DNA of 37,990 nucleotides from contig MEMX01000100.1 in the NCBI GenBank assembly GCA_001768075.1, positions 1 through 37,990 of the forward strand, read 5' to 3'. Positions 8,766 to 18,812 of the stretch are shown piece by piece; the first letter of the stretch is position 1; the number at the start of each line of letters is the position of its first letter. The DNA is from Anaeromyxobacter sp. RBG_16_69_14. GTDB taxonomy: Bacteria; Myxococcota; Myxococcia; Myxococcales; Anaeromyxobacteraceae. The position numbers were made by a program, and so were the translations under genes. The notes under the pieces were generated by a model. The model saw only the letters and a program-made list of their open reading frames with translations, did no database searches and was not told the DNA's origin.

Positions 8766-9947
8766 ATGCCCTCCACCGCTCTTGCCGCCGGCCTCTTGCT
8801 CGTTCTGGGTCAGTTACCGTGGGAGATCGGGCTCCGCAGCGAGGCGCGTGGCTTCACGGATAGCGCGGGAGGAGCGGGTGACCTTCAGCTCGATCCGCGG
8901 GTCACGCTAGGATACGAGACCCGCGACCTCGTCGTCCACGCGCTCTACAGCCCGGAGCTGGTCCTGCGGCAGCCGCGCTCCCGGGGGGCATTCGATCACC
9001 TCCAGGCAGGAGCCCTGCTGGGATCTCTGCGCCTCCATCGCGATACGAGCCTCCGCGCAGAGCAGACTCTTTCGGTTGGCTCCACCAGCCTGTCGTGGCT
9101 CGCGCTCTTGCCCGACGAGCCGCCGCCATTCACCACCCGCGACGCGAATGCACCGAGCGTGGACATGCTCAACGAGAGTTCGTCCTTGTCGGTCGATCAG
9201 GTGATCACGCACCGCATCCACGCCAGCGGAACGGCCCGCTATGCGATCGCCGGCGGTTTCGGAGACGGCCTTCGAACCCTCCCGCGCACCAGGACGGCGG
9301 AGCTCCGCGCTTCGGGGTCGTGGATCGAGCGCAGCGACGCCTTCTCCCTCGCTGCCGGAGGCAGTCGCGGGTGGACCTCAGCAGCCTCGGCCAGGACCTG
9401 GCTGCTCGACGCTTCAGGCGTGTGGCGGCACGCGTTCACGCCTGCCAGCGAGAGTGCGCTCGGGGGCGAGGGGCTTCCGCGCCTGGAGGAACGCCCGCAG
9501 CCACGTTACGAAACGGAGCTTGCCGCCGGCGCGGCGGTCCTGGGAGGAAGCGCGGGGGCGCAGCACGGGGTCGTCCCCATAGCGGTGGTCGCGCTGCGCC
9601 GCGACGAGCCGACGCTTCGCGCGGGCGCCTACGGCGCGCGGGTCCTCTTGCGCTACGCTCCCGTCATGGATGTGACCACTGGTGCACTCACGCCGCGTTA
9701 CGAGACCTCCGCCTTGGCCAACTTGCGGCTCGGGAGGCAGCTGGTTGCCTTTGCAGGCGGGGGTGTCGCCGTGGCGCCCAGCCCGCCCCCTCCCCTTCCC
9801 ACCACGCTCGCCCAGGGCGCCCTTGGCCTGACCTACGAACCCGTCGCTGACGTGAGCATCTCAGCCGCCGCGCGAGTCGCGAGGTTGCCGGACGTCGAGT
9901 GGGCCGGAGTGGTGACGACCACCGTGGTCCAGCGCGGCCGCTTCTGA
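8766..9947 (+). CDS. Putative outer-membrane beta-barrel protein of exopolysaccharide locus
   Basis: Signal-like N-terminus; alternating amphipathic strands; sits 4 bp after the Wza-like gene and before the Wzz-like gene. Confidence 0.65.
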   Translation: MPSTALAAGLLLVLGQLPWEIGLRSEARGFTDSAGGAGDLQLDPRVTLGYETRDLVVHALYSPELVLRQPRSRGAFDHLQAGALLGSLRLHRDTSLRAEQTLSVGSTSLSWLALLPDEPPPFTTRDANAPSVDMLNESSSLSVDQVITHRIHASGTARYAIAGGFGDGLRTLPRTRTAELRASGSWIERSDAFSLAAGGSRGWTSAASARTWLLDASGVWRHAFTPASESALGGEGLPRLEERPQPRYETELAAGAAVLGGSAGAQHGVVPIAVVALRRDEPTLRAGAYGARVLLRYAPVMDVTTGALTPRYETSALANLRLGRQLVAFAGGGVAVAPSPPPPLPTTLAQGALGLTYEPVADVSISAAARVARLPDVEWAGVVTTTVVQRGRF

Positions 9948-9974
9948 GGTCGACGGTAATAGGGAGTTCGGCAA

Positions 9975-11366
9975 ATGCGCAACTACGGATCTCAGCTGGA
10001 TTTGCCGGGCTACGAGGGCGACGGCGCGCCGGAGCCGGCGCCCGGGCCCTCGCTGCCCGACTGGGGTAGGCTCGTGCTGGGTGCGGTCTGGCGCCGCAAG
10101 GCTCTCGCCGCGGCAGTATTCCTGCTGGGTGTCACTGCTTCAGCGGTGTATTATTGGCTGAGAACTCCGCTCTACCATGTCGAAACCAAGATCCTGGCAC
10201 AGCGACAGCAGACGCTGCCGTCCATCGTGCGACCTGGGGGACCAGACGAAGCGCCGACGCGCTCGGCCCACGAGCTCGTGCACCGGCGCGAGAACCTGAT
10301 CAACCTCGTCAAGCAGACGAACCTCTTCGTCGGACCCGGCACCGCCACCTCGAAGAGCTGGCTCGAGCGGATCACGTCGCCTTCCACCAGTCCTTCTCGA
10401 GAGGACGAGGACCCTCTGAACGCGCTCGTCCTCGAGCTCGATCGCGCGCTCGTGGTCACGACCGCAGAGGGGGTCATCACGATCGAGATCGACTGGCCCG
10501 ATCCCCAGCAAGCCTATCACCTTCTTCAGACAGCCCAGGAGAACTTCCTCGAGGCGCGCCACCTGCAGGAAATCACGGTGATCGACGACGTGATCTCCCT
10601 TCTGCGGGGGCGCGCCGCGACGCTCGCCGCGGACCTGCAGAAGGTCATCGAAGAGGTACAGCTAGGAGTCGTCCGCGGCGGCGACGGCTCCCCACGCTCG
10701 GCGGCGCCGCGAGCGGGGACGAGCGAGGATCTGGCGCAGCTCAGGGCGAAGATCGACGCCAAAGAGCGCGCCATACTGGACGTCGAGGAGTTCCGCCGGC
10801 GGCGCTTGGCGGATCTGCAAGCCCAGCTCGACGAGAAGCGGGGGGTTTACTCCGACGCCTACCCGAGCGTGGTCAGCCTGCGTCAGGACATCGAGGCGCT
10901 CACGGGGGAGTCCCCTCAGGCCGCACGACTTCGCGAGGACGAGCGAAAGCTGCGAGCTGAGTACGCGGCACGCCTCGGCGAAGCGGGCCAGCTGCGCGCG
11001 CCTGCCCCGCTGGCCCCCGCGCCGCGCCGCGGCACCGACGCCTCGCTCGAACAGAACGAGCGCGTGCGGGAAGCGCGGCTCCAGTACCAGCAGATGCTGG
11101 AACGCGTGAACGTAGCGCAGCTCGAGCTGGACACCGCGCGCGCCGGCTTCAAGTACCGCTATACGATCGTCTGGCCCGCGGAGGTGCCCACGAAGACCTC
11201 CAGCCCAAGACCGCTCAAGACTTTCGGGCTGGGGATGATCGTATCGCTGCTGCTCGCTCTCGTCGCGGCCGTCGCGCCCGATCTGCGGTCAGGCCGGGTC
11301 GTGGAGCGCTGGCAGGTCGAGCGCACCCTCGACCTTCCGGTGCTTGCCGAGGTCAACCCAAAGTGA
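9975..11366 (+). CDS. Chain-length determinant / Wzz-GumC-like protein, no C-terminal kinase domain
   Basis: N-terminal TM (ALAAAVFLLGVTASAVYYWLRTPLYHVETKILA), long coiled-coil centre, C-terminal TM (TFGLGMIVSLLLALVAAVAPDL). Confidence 0.85.
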   Translation: MRNYGSQLDLPGYEGDGAPEPAPGPSLPDWGRLVLGAVWRRKALAAAVFLLGVTASAVYYWLRTPLYHVETKILAQRQQTLPSIVRPGGPDEAPTRSAHELVHRRENLINLVKQTNLFVGPGTATSKSWLERITSPSTSPSREDEDPLNALVLELDRALVVTTAEGVITIEIDWPDPQQAYHLLQTAQENFLEARHLQEITVIDDVISLLRGRAATLAADLQKVIEEVQLGVVRGGDGSPRSAAPRAGTSEDLAQLRAKIDAKERAILDVEEFRRRRLADLQAQLDEKRGVYSDAYPSVVSLRQDIEALTGESPQAARLREDERKLRAEYAARLGEAGQLRAPAPLAPAPRRGTDASLEQNERVREARLQYQQMLERVNVAQLELDTARAGFKYRYTIVWPAEVPTKTSSPRPLKTFGLGMIVSLLLALVAAVAPDLRSGRVVERWQVERTLDLPVLAEVNPK

Positions 11367-11457
11367 GCAACGCCGGAGTGGGTCGGCTTCCCTGCGTACT
11401 CCCGCCGCGCCCCCCGCCATCGAAATCGTCGCGCGACTCGACAGGCTCGCTACGATC

Positions 11458-14400
11458 TCACCGGTCGTGCCCAGTGGGCTTCTGGTGCAGGTGCTTCACC
11501 CTCCTCGCGATGGACTCGGCGATCGGCTCGAACGCTTCCTTGCTGCGGACGATACTGAGGTGGTCGCCGGGCACGCTCTCGACCTCCAGGCGCCTAAACT
11601 CGCTCGCGTCCCAGCCGTTGCCGGCGACTCCGTTGTCGTCGTCCGCCGCGCAGACGAGCAGGGTGTCCACGTCCAGAAAGGGCGGCGCGTGGCGCCGCCC
11701 GACCAGTTCGTACATGCCGAGGACATAGCGCGAGCGATCGGCGATGGGCACCCTGCCCCTCCTCACGAGTTCGAGCTCCGCGCGAGCGATGTCGCGAAGG
11801 AGGCCGGCCCCGTCGATGGCATGCCGCACAGACCGGCGCACCCGCCTCAGGCCTGGAGGAAAGGGGTTCTTGAAACACCGGGGATGCGCTGTGTCGATGA
11901 GGACGAGAAGATCGACGGGGAGCCCCGCCCTCCGCAACAGGTACGCGACCTGGTGCGCGACGAGCCCGCCAAAGGAATGCCCTGCGATGATGCAGGGTAC
12001 CCCCTTCTCCGCCGCCATCCATTCCGCATGGCACTGGCCGGCCAGCGCCTCGACGGAACGAAGCCGGATGCGTTCCCCGTCCGAGCCCTGGTGCGCGTAG
12101 CCGTAGATCGACTGCCCGGCCGGCAACAACGGTGGCAGGAGATCGTTGCCGAGGTCGCCGTGGATGAGTAGCAAGGGGAAGCGCCCGTCACCGCGGCGGA
12201 GGGGGAACAGCCCGCGAAAGTCTCCCAGAGCCCCGGTGCGTGGCGATGGCGCCACCTCGCGATGAGCTCGAGCTGTTCGCTCGCGAATCGCCGCGGCGAG
12301 CTTGTCGACGGTGTTGAACTGGGAGAGCTGCGCGAAGCCGATGGTGATCGCGAACCGCGCGGTGAGGACCTCGGCGAGCTGGACCAGGAAGAGCGAGTCA
12401 AGGCCCAGGCTCGAGAAGGGCAGTGCGGGATCCAGGGCCTCTCGCGCGATCCCCGACCTGTCATGGACGAGATCGACGAGCTGGTCGCGGAGATCATCTG
12501 CGCTCGCAGCCGCGCCGGCGCCGGTGGCTGGTCCGACCCTTTCGGCGTCCGCGAGCGGCTGCCTGGTCGCGCGGCGCGCGGCGGGGGCGTCCTTCCAGTA
12601 CCGCTGGCGCTGGAACGGATAGGTGGGCAGCGTCGGAGCGGCCGTCCCGGGGTCCAGATCGCCCAGCAGATCCACGTCGATCCCGCAGGCCCATAGCTCG
12701 TTCAACCCACGCTGCAAGCGTTCCGGCGCCCAGCCCGCCGCGTCGCGAGGTCTCCCCAGGAGCGGGAGCGCGCGCTGCCTCTTCGGATTGCGAAGTCGCG
12801 CCCTGACGAGGGTGGTGAGGCTGTCACCCATGCCCACCTCCAGCGCGACACAGCACGGCTCCTCGAGCAGGGTCGTGACAGCGGCGTCGAACCGCACCGG
12901 CAACCGCGGCTGCGCTGCCCAGTAGTCCGGGCTCGTGACCTCCCCGTCGAGCATCCACTTCCCCGTCACGGGCGACAGGAGCGGGCGGTCGGGTGCGTGC
13001 CAGCGTCGCGCCGGGAGTTCGCGGCGCAGGCTCTCGACAACCGGGTTCATGAGCGGCGAATGAACCGCGACGTCGATGGGCACGGCTCGAGAGACGACGC
13101 CATCGGCAGCGAGCCGAGCTGCGCACCTCTCGATGGCTTCGGGGCGCCCACTGAGGAGGCACAGCTGCGGTCCGTTGACGCACGCGACCGCCACCTCGCC
13201 TTGCAGGTAAGGAGCGGCGTCTGCCTCCGACAGGCGCGCGACGAGAGCAGCTCCGGGACCGGTCTCTTGCATGAGCTGCCCGCGGCGATGGACCGCCCAC
13301 AGCGCGTCCTCCGCCGTGAGCACTCCGGCGAGGTGGGCACCCACCCACTCCCCGAGCGAGTGACCGACGAAGCCGTCTGCCCGCACCCCGCGCGACTCGA
13401 GCCACCGCGCCAGCGCGACGTCCACGCAAAAGACCGCCAGCTGCGCCTTGGCGTTGTCGCGGCGCAGGGGCTCCGCGTCGGCGCTCGGATCGGTGGCCCA
13501 GCCCAGGAGGTCGAAGCCGGCGAGCTCAGAGGCGGCGCGGGCCAGCGGCTCGAAGTACCCGCGGAGACCCGGCTCCTCGGCGAGCGGGCGCGCCAGCGCT
13601 CCCGCGTGCAGGCTACCCTGGCCCGGGAATGACATCACCAGCTTGGGGCGGCCTTCGAGCGCCGTCTCCGTGTCCCATCGCTCGGGGTCCCGCAGCGCAG
13701 AGCGCGCGTCTGCCCAGCTGACCACGCGGACGGCGCGTCGATGCGAGAAGAGCTTGCGCCTCTGCTGGAGCGCGCACGCCACCTCGGTGAGCGGCCGCGG
13801 CGCCTGCCCACCTCCGCACTGCGCATCCACCCAACCCGCGACGCGGCCGGTATACGCGTCGAGCGCCGCGCGGCTGCGGGCCGACAGGAGCAACGTCGTC
13901 TTCTCCGGAACATGCAGATCGCAGGCGCCTTCGGGATCGACCGGGGCCTCCTCCAGGACGACATGGGCATTGGTGCCGCCGATGCCGAACGAGCTCACTC
14001 CTGCGCGACGCGGGTGGGGCCCTTCGGGCCACGGCCCTGTTTCACGGTTGACGAAGAACGGGGAGTCCTCGAGCCGGAGCTCCGGGTTCGGACGCTCGAA
14101 ATGCGCGGTGGCAGGGAGCCGTCGATGGCGCAGGGCGAGCACCGCCCGCATGAGGCCCGCGACCCCCGCAGCAGCGTCGAGATGCCCGATGTTGCCCTTG
14201 ACGGACCCGAGACAGCAGGACTCCTTTCGCGTCGCCTGCCGGAACGCGAGCTTGAGCGCCTCGACCTCGATCGGATCCCCCATCGGCGTCGCCGTGCCGT
14301 GCCCCTCGACATAGCCGATCGTGCCTGGGTCCACCCCGGCCAGCGCCTGGGCAGTCGCGATGACCTCGGCCTGCCCCTTCACGCTGGGCGCGAAGTAGCT

Positions 14401-15267
14401 CACCTTGTCGTGCCCGTCGTTGTTGACGGCCACCCCGCGGATCACGGCCAGCACGGGGTCTCGATCGCGGCGAGCGTCGGCGAGCCGCTTGAGCACGACC
14501 GCGCCCGCTCCGTTGCCGAACACGGTGCCGCAAGCGTTGGCGTCGTACGGCCGGCAGATGCCGTCGCGGGACTGGATCGCACCTTCCTGGAAGAAATACC
14601 CGGTCCGCTGGGGGACGGCGATGCAGACCCCTCCGGCGATGGCCATGTCCGTCTCGTAGCTGGACAGCCCCTGCACGGCGAGGGCGACGGCCACGAGCGA
14701 GGTGGAGCAGGCCGTCTGGACGTTGATGGCCGGACCGCGCAGGTTCAGCTTGTAGGCAGTGCGACTGGGCAGGAATGCCGGATCGCTCTGCACCAGGAGG
14801 CCGAAGGACTGGGCCCGTCGCATGCGCACGAACTCCTCCACGGCCGCGCGGTCGGGGAGGAGATTGTGATGCAGGTACGTGTTCGGAAAGCTCCCGGCAT
14901 ACACCGAGACCATCTGCTGGTGCCGGTCGTGCGCGTAGCCCGCCGCTTCGAGCGCCTCCCAGGCCACCTCGAGCCAGACGCGATGCTGGGGATCGAGCTG
15001 CGCTGCCTCCACCGGGTTGACGTCGAAGAAGTCCGCGTCGAAGTCCTCGATACCTTGCAGTACACCTCGCGCGCGGACGTACTGCTCGCCATCACGCGGC
15101 CCGTCCAGGTCCGAGTCCTCGGCGCCGTCGTCGGCATCGAAGCGGCTGATCGTGTCCCGCCCCTCGGCGATGACACGCCAGAAGGCATCGAGGTCCTCTG
15201 CGCCGGGAAAACGCCCGGCCATCCCGATGATGGCGATGTCCCTGTCTTCGGAGGATTCGGTGGTCAT
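11458..15267 (-). CDS. Type I polyketide synthase, KS-AT-ACP-TE
   Basis: KS VQTACSTSLVAV, VEGHGTATPMGDP, KGNIGHLDAAAG; AT GHSLGEW; ACP LGLDSLFLVQL; TE AGHSFGGLVAHQ. Start ATG at 15267 (MTTESSEDRDIAIIGMAGRFPG) overlaps the asnB-like stop. Confidence 0.94.
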   Translation of the reverse strand: MTTESSEDRDIAIIGMAGRFPGAEDLDAFWRVIAEGRDTISRFDADDGAEDSDLDGPRDGEQYVRARGVLQGIEDFDADFFDVNPVEAAQLDPQHRVWLEVAWEALEAAGYAHDRHQQMVSVYAGSFPNTYLHHNLLPDRAAVEEFVRMRRAQSFGLLVQSDPAFLPSRTAYKLNLRGPAINVQTACSTSLVAVALAVQGLSSYETDMAIAGGVCIAVPQRTGYFFQEGAIQSRDGICRPYDANACGTVFGNGAGAVVLKRLADARRDRDPVLAVIRGVAVNNDGHDKVSYFAPSVKGQAEVIATAQALAGVDPGTIGYVEGHGTATPMGDPIEVEALKLAFRQATRKESCCLGSVKGNIGHLDAAAGVAGLMRAVLALRHRRLPATAHFERPNPELRLEDSPFFVNRETGPWPEGPHPRRAGVSSFGIGGTNAHVVLEEAPVDPEGACDLHVPEKTTLLLSARSRAALDAYTGRVAGWVDAQCGGGQAPRPLTEVACALQQRRKLFSHRRAVRVVSWADARSALRDPERWDTETALEGRPKLVMSFPGQGSLHAGALARPLAEEPGLRGYFEPLARAASELAGFDLLGWATDPSADAEPLRRDNAKAQLAVFCVDVALARWLESRGVRADGFVGHSLGEWVGAHLAGVLTAEDALWAVHRRGQLMQETGPGAALVARLSEADAAPYLQGEVAVACVNGPQLCLLSGRPEAIERCAARLAADGVVSRAVPIDVAVHSPLMNPVVESLRRELPARRWHAPDRPLLSPVTGKWMLDGEVTSPDYWAAQPRLPVRFDAAVTTLLEEPCCVALEVGMGDSLTTLVRARLRNPKRQRALPLLGRPRDAAGWAPERLQRGLNELWACGIDVDLLGDLDPGTAAPTLPTYPFQRQRYWKDAPAARRATRQPLADAERVGPATGAGAAASADDLRDQLVDLVHDRSGIAREALDPALPFSSLGLDSLFLVQLAEVLTARFAITIGFAQLSQFNTVDKLAAAIRERTARAHREVAPSPRTGALGDFRGLFPLRRGDGRFPLLLIHGDLGNDLLPPLLPAGQSIYGYAHQGSDGERIRLRSVEALAGQCHAEWMAAEKGVPCIIAGHSFGGLVAHQVAYLLRRAGLPVDLLVLIDTAHPRCFKNPFPPGLRRVRRSVRHAIDGAGLLRDIARAELELVRRGRVPIADRSRYVLGMYELVGRRHAPPFLDVDTLLVCAADDDNGVAGNGWDASEFRRLEVESVPGDHLSIVRSKEAFEPIAESIARRVKHLHQKPTGHDR

Positions 15268-17294
15268 GCAGATCCGGGTTCGATGACGACATCGACCGTG
15301 CGTGGAGAGGTGGGGGCGTGGCGCGGCGTCCGCGCTCGGGCGTGCTCGGCCGCGATCTGGGTGGAGAGGAGGAAGCAGAAGACCATGTTGTCGCGATAGC
15401 CGAGGCGCGCGGGCACCCCGCGAGCGAACTTGGCCGTGAAGCGCTGGACCATCCGCGCGTCGAACAGACCTACGGACTCGATCGCCCGCGGGTCGAGATG
15501 CTCCTGCGCCAGCGGGCACAGGCGGCCCCCGGGGAAGAAGGCCTTGAGGTCGGGTGCCTGGTACGGCTGCTTTGGGCGGTCGACGATGTCCGGTGGAAGG
15601 TCGTCTCGAAAGGCCTCGCGGAGCAGGTGCTTGTGCGAGAGCAGCGGCAGCTTGAAGTGATCGGGCAGCTGGAAGGCCCATTCCACCAGTTCGTGGTCGA
15701 GGAACGGGTAGCGGCCCTCGACGCCGTTCGCGAGCGACATGCGGTCTGCCTGGCAGGACAGGAGGTACCCTGGCAGCAGCGTTTGCATCTCCAGGATCTG
15801 GTTGCGCTGCAGCAAGGTGAGGCCGGATGCGTCCGGAGGCAGGAGCGCCCGCACGCGCTCGAGCAGGGCCTCGCCGGTCAGGCTCGCCTGGTGCTCCGGG
15901 CGCATGTAGGTCCTCAGGATCCCGTTGTTGTGCACGCGGAAGTTGAGGCCGCCGAGCGCGTTGTCGTACGTGTCCAGGAAGCCCTCGTAGAACATACGCA
16001 TCAGGCCGAACTGCGCGCTGTCGCGGTAGTGAGCGAGGTGCGGGTAGAGCGTCCGGATGAGCTGCGGGCGCATCCTGGACTGCGGAAACCTCGCCCAGAA
16101 GCGCAAGAGCTTCAGCTCCTTGAAGGAATCGTAGCCCCAGAGGATCTCATCCGCCGCCTCGCCGGTCAGCACGACGCGTATCCCGCTCTCGCGGACGTGC
16201 CGCGAGAGGAGCAACAGGGGCACGGGCGCCGTCCGGAAGACCGGACGCTCTCCGTGGAGGATGGCTCGCTCGAAGTTCTGCTCGATGTCCGCGTCGCTGA
16301 CGGTCAGCGTGAAGGGCTCGGTGCGCAGCCTGGCGGCCATCTGGACCTGATACCTCGATTCGTCGTAGGCAGGGTCCGCGAAGGCGATGGAGAAGGTCCG
16401 GAACTTGTCGGTGCGCAGCCGATCGGTGAGCAGCGCGATCACGGACGAGTCCACGCCCCCGCTCAGGTAGTTGCCGACCGGCACGTCGCTTCGCAGGCGC
16501 AGCGCGACGGCGTCGCTCAACTTCTGTCGAAGCAGCCGCTTCGCTTCGTCGAAGGTCGCCGGCACCGGCTCGCGCGAGCCCTCGCCGAGGCGGTAATACC
16601 GCACCGTTCGCTCGGGAGCGGAGGGCCCCGGAGTTCCAAAAAGCACGCAGGTTCCTGCCTCGACCGAGCGGATGTCCGCGTAGACCGTGCGGTCCTCGAG
16701 CGTGTTCCACAACAACCCGTGCTCGAGCACGTTGGCAGGCTCGAGGCGCCGCCCGAATCCCGGCACCGCGTCGAAAGCCTTGAGCTCGGACGCGAAATAG
16801 ACCCGACCCCTATGTGACGTATAGTAAAGCGGCAGGATGCCGTAGCGATCGCGCGCGGCGACGAGCCGCCGCTGGGTGGCATCCCAGTACAGGAAAGCGA
16901 ACTGACCGTTCAGCCGCGGCAGGGCGTCGAGACCCCAGCGCTGCAGGGCCCGCAGCAGCACCTCCGTGTCGCTCCTCGTGTGAAAGCGCTCGCCGAGCCC
17001 CTCGAGCTGCCGCCTGAGCTCGATGTGGTTGAAGACCTCGCCGTTGTAGCTTAGCGCGTCTCGCCCCGCGTCATGCCCCGCCTCTCGCCCCGCTCGCCCG
17101 ATCACGAGCGGCTGGTGTCCATCCGTCACGTCGATGACGGAGAGGCGAACGTGCCCGAGGGCCACGCACGGATTGACGTAGGTGCCCCAGGCATCCGGCC
17201 CGCGATGGGCGATCGGGCCGAGCATGAAGGCGAGCTGTTCGCGGCGCTCGGCCAAGGACAAGTCACTGCCGAGGATGCCGGCGATCCCGCACAT
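15264..17294 (-). CDS. Asparagine synthetase-like amidotransferase (glutamine-hydrolysing, AsnB type)
   Basis: MCGIAGILG N-terminal Cys, RHRGPDAWGTY-like glutaminase region, YNGEVFNHIELR, PP-loop YLSGGVDSSVIALL. Confidence 0.94.
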   Translation of the reverse strand: MCGIAGILGSDLSLAERREQLAFMLGPIAHRGPDAWGTYVNPCVALGHVRLSVIDVTDGHQPLVIGRAGREAGHDAGRDALSYNGEVFNHIELRRQLEGLGERFHTRSDTEVLLRALQRWGLDALPRLNGQFAFLYWDATQRRLVAARDRYGILPLYYTSHRGRVYFASELKAFDAVPGFGRRLEPANVLEHGLLWNTLEDRTVYADIRSVEAGTCVLFGTPGPSAPERTVRYYRLGEGSREPVPATFDEAKRLLRQKLSDAVALRLRSDVPVGNYLSGGVDSSVIALLTDRLRTDKFRTFSIAFADPAYDESRYQVQMAARLRTEPFTLTVSDADIEQNFERAILHGERPVFRTAPVPLLLLSRHVRESGIRVVLTGEAADEILWGYDSFKELKLLRFWARFPQSRMRPQLIRTLYPHLAHYRDSAQFGLMRMFYEGFLDTYDNALGGLNFRVHNNGILRTYMRPEHQASLTGEALLERVRALLPPDASGLTLLQRNQILEMQTLLPGYLLSCQADRMSLANGVEGRYPFLDHELVEWAFQLPDHFKLPLLSHKHLLREAFRDDLPPDIVDRPKQPYQAPDLKAFFPGGRLCPLAQEHLDPRAIESVGLFDARMVQRFTAKFARGVPARLGYRDNMVFCFLLSTQIAAEHARARTPRHAPTSPRTVDVVIEPGSA

Positions 17295-17454
17295 GAGCTA
17301 CTCTCCCCCCGCAGTTCGCTCCTCGGCGAGGCCTGTGTGCATGGTATACCGCTGGCGGAGCGCGTGAAGTACCGTGCTCGCGGTTCGTCACCCACACGGC
17401 GTTTTCTCCGCGTCGGACCAGCAACTTCGACCACGCGACGGGTACAGCACGATC

Positions 17455-17772
17455 ATGTCTTCGACAGCCTGCACCATACCTCCGATGCCGCAGCACGAAG
17501 ATGCGCACGCAGCGTCCCAGATCGACGAGGTGCGTTCGGCGCTGCTGGCGTTCGTGACGCGCAGCTTCATGGTGAACGAAGCGGACATCGACCGTGACCG
17601 GTCGCTCATTGACCAAGGGGTCATCGACTCCTTCGGGCTCGTCGAGATCACCGCCTTCATCTTCCAGCAATTCGCGGTGGAGGTGCGGGAGGAGGACATG
17701 ACCCGCGAGGCGTTCGGATCCTTGAACAAGATGGCCAGGTTCGTCGCCCGGCGAATGCGAGAGCACGCGTGA
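17455..17772 (+). CDS. Stand-alone acyl carrier protein
   Basis: DRSLIDQGVIDSFGLVEITAFIFQQFAVEV (DSF phosphopantetheine site). ATG 17455 preferred to the ORF start at 17374. Confidence 0.85.
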   Translation: MSSTACTIPPMPQHEDAHAASQIDEVRSALLAFVTRSFMVNEADIDRDRSLIDQGVIDSFGLVEITAFIFQQFAVEVREEDMTREAFGSLNKMARFVARRMREHA

Positions 17773-18812
17773 GCTCCGCACGCTGCACGCGGTGTGTGCT
17801 GTCGTCGTCCTTCCCGGGGCTGACCTTCGACGGCGAGGGCGTGTGCAGCTTCTGCCGCGGCGAGCTCATGCTCACGAGCGAGGAGAGCGCCGTCGAGCAC
17901 GCACGCCGGCAGGTGGAGCAGCTCTTCGCCGTGCGGACCCGTCCCTACGACGCGGTCTTGTGCAACAGCGGGGGCAAGGACAGCTCGTACACGCTCAAGC
18001 TCGCCGTCGAAAAGTACGGGCTCCGGGTACTGTCCTTCACGCTCGACAACGGCTTCATCTCCCCGAAGGCCTTCGAGAACATACGCTGCGTGGTCGACGC
18101 GCTCGGCGTGGACCACCTCACGGTCCGGCCATCCATGCAGATCCTGCGCCGGATCTTCAAGGCGGCTGCGCTCTTGCCCATCTACCGCGACAAGACGCTC
18201 ACCCGCATCTCGGCGGGTTGCAACGCGTGCATCTCGATCGTCAACACCACGGGGCTCCGCCTGGCCCTCGAGAAGAGTGCCCCGTTCATCCTCGCCGGCT
18301 TCACGCTCGGTCAGATCCCGGCCAACGCCATCGTCTATCGCAACAACTTCAGATTCCTGGCCGAGAGCCGCGAAGAGAGCCTCGGGCGGCTGCGAGCCGC
18401 GGTCGGCCGGGAAGTCGACGAGTACTACGGGATCGGCGACAGCCTGCTCGATCGCGCAGGCCCGTCCCCGCACAACGTCAACCTCCTCTGTCTGGAGCGC
18501 GTCACCGACGAGGAGATCGTCCAGGCCGTACAGGTGCTCGGGTGGCAGCGCCCGAAGGACGTGGATGGCTGCTCGTCCAACTGTCAGCTCAACACGTTCA
18601 ACAACCACGTGCACCAGCGCCGGTTCGGCTACAGCCCCTACGAGCTCGAGCTGAGCCACCTGATCCGCAAGGGGCTCATGAGCCGCGAGGAAGCACTGGA
18701 GAAGATCGCGGACCAGCCGCTGGAGCAGCTGGCGGCGATCGCCTCGCGCCTGGAGCTGAGCCCGCCGGAGCGCGTGGCCCTCTGGATCCCGCCGGGCCGA
18801 CCGCCAGCGTGA
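17769..18812 (+). CDS. PP-loop ATPase / adenine nucleotide alpha-hydrolase-like protein, resembling WbpG-type amidotransferases or sulfur-transfer AANH enzymes
   Basis: Zinc-ribbon CTRC...CSFC, PP-loop NSGGKDSS, then GCNACIS and GCSSNCQ; GTG start overlaps the ACP stop. Confidence 0.85.
   Translation: MSSARCTRCVLSSSFPGLTFDGEGVCSFCRGELMLTSEESAVEHARRQVEQLFAVRTRPYDAVLCNSGGKDSSYTLKLAVEKYGLRVLSFTLDNGFISPKAFENIRCVVDALGVDHLTVRPSMQILRRIFKAAALLPIYRDKTLTRISAGCNACISIVNTTGLRLALEKSAPFILAGFTLGQIPANAIVYRNNFRFLAESREESLGRLRAAVGREVDEYYGIGDSLLDRAGPSPHNVNLLCLERVTDEEIVQAVQVLGWQRPKDVDGCSSNCQLNTFNNHVHQRRFGYSPYELELSHLIRKGLMSREEALEKIADQPLEQLAAIASRLELSPPERVALWIPPGRPPA

Noticed and set aside
13741-15399. 552-aa plus-strand ORF opposite the PKS (and 15318..16817 opposite AsnB)
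   Set aside because: Low-complexity Arg/Ala/Gly-rich translation antisense to clear KS/AT and AsnB domains.
15268-15681. N-terminal 138 residues of the 1407-aa PKS ORF
   Set aside because: Overlaps the asnB-like coding sequence in another frame; ATG at 15267 gives a normal KS N-terminus and an ATGA overlap.
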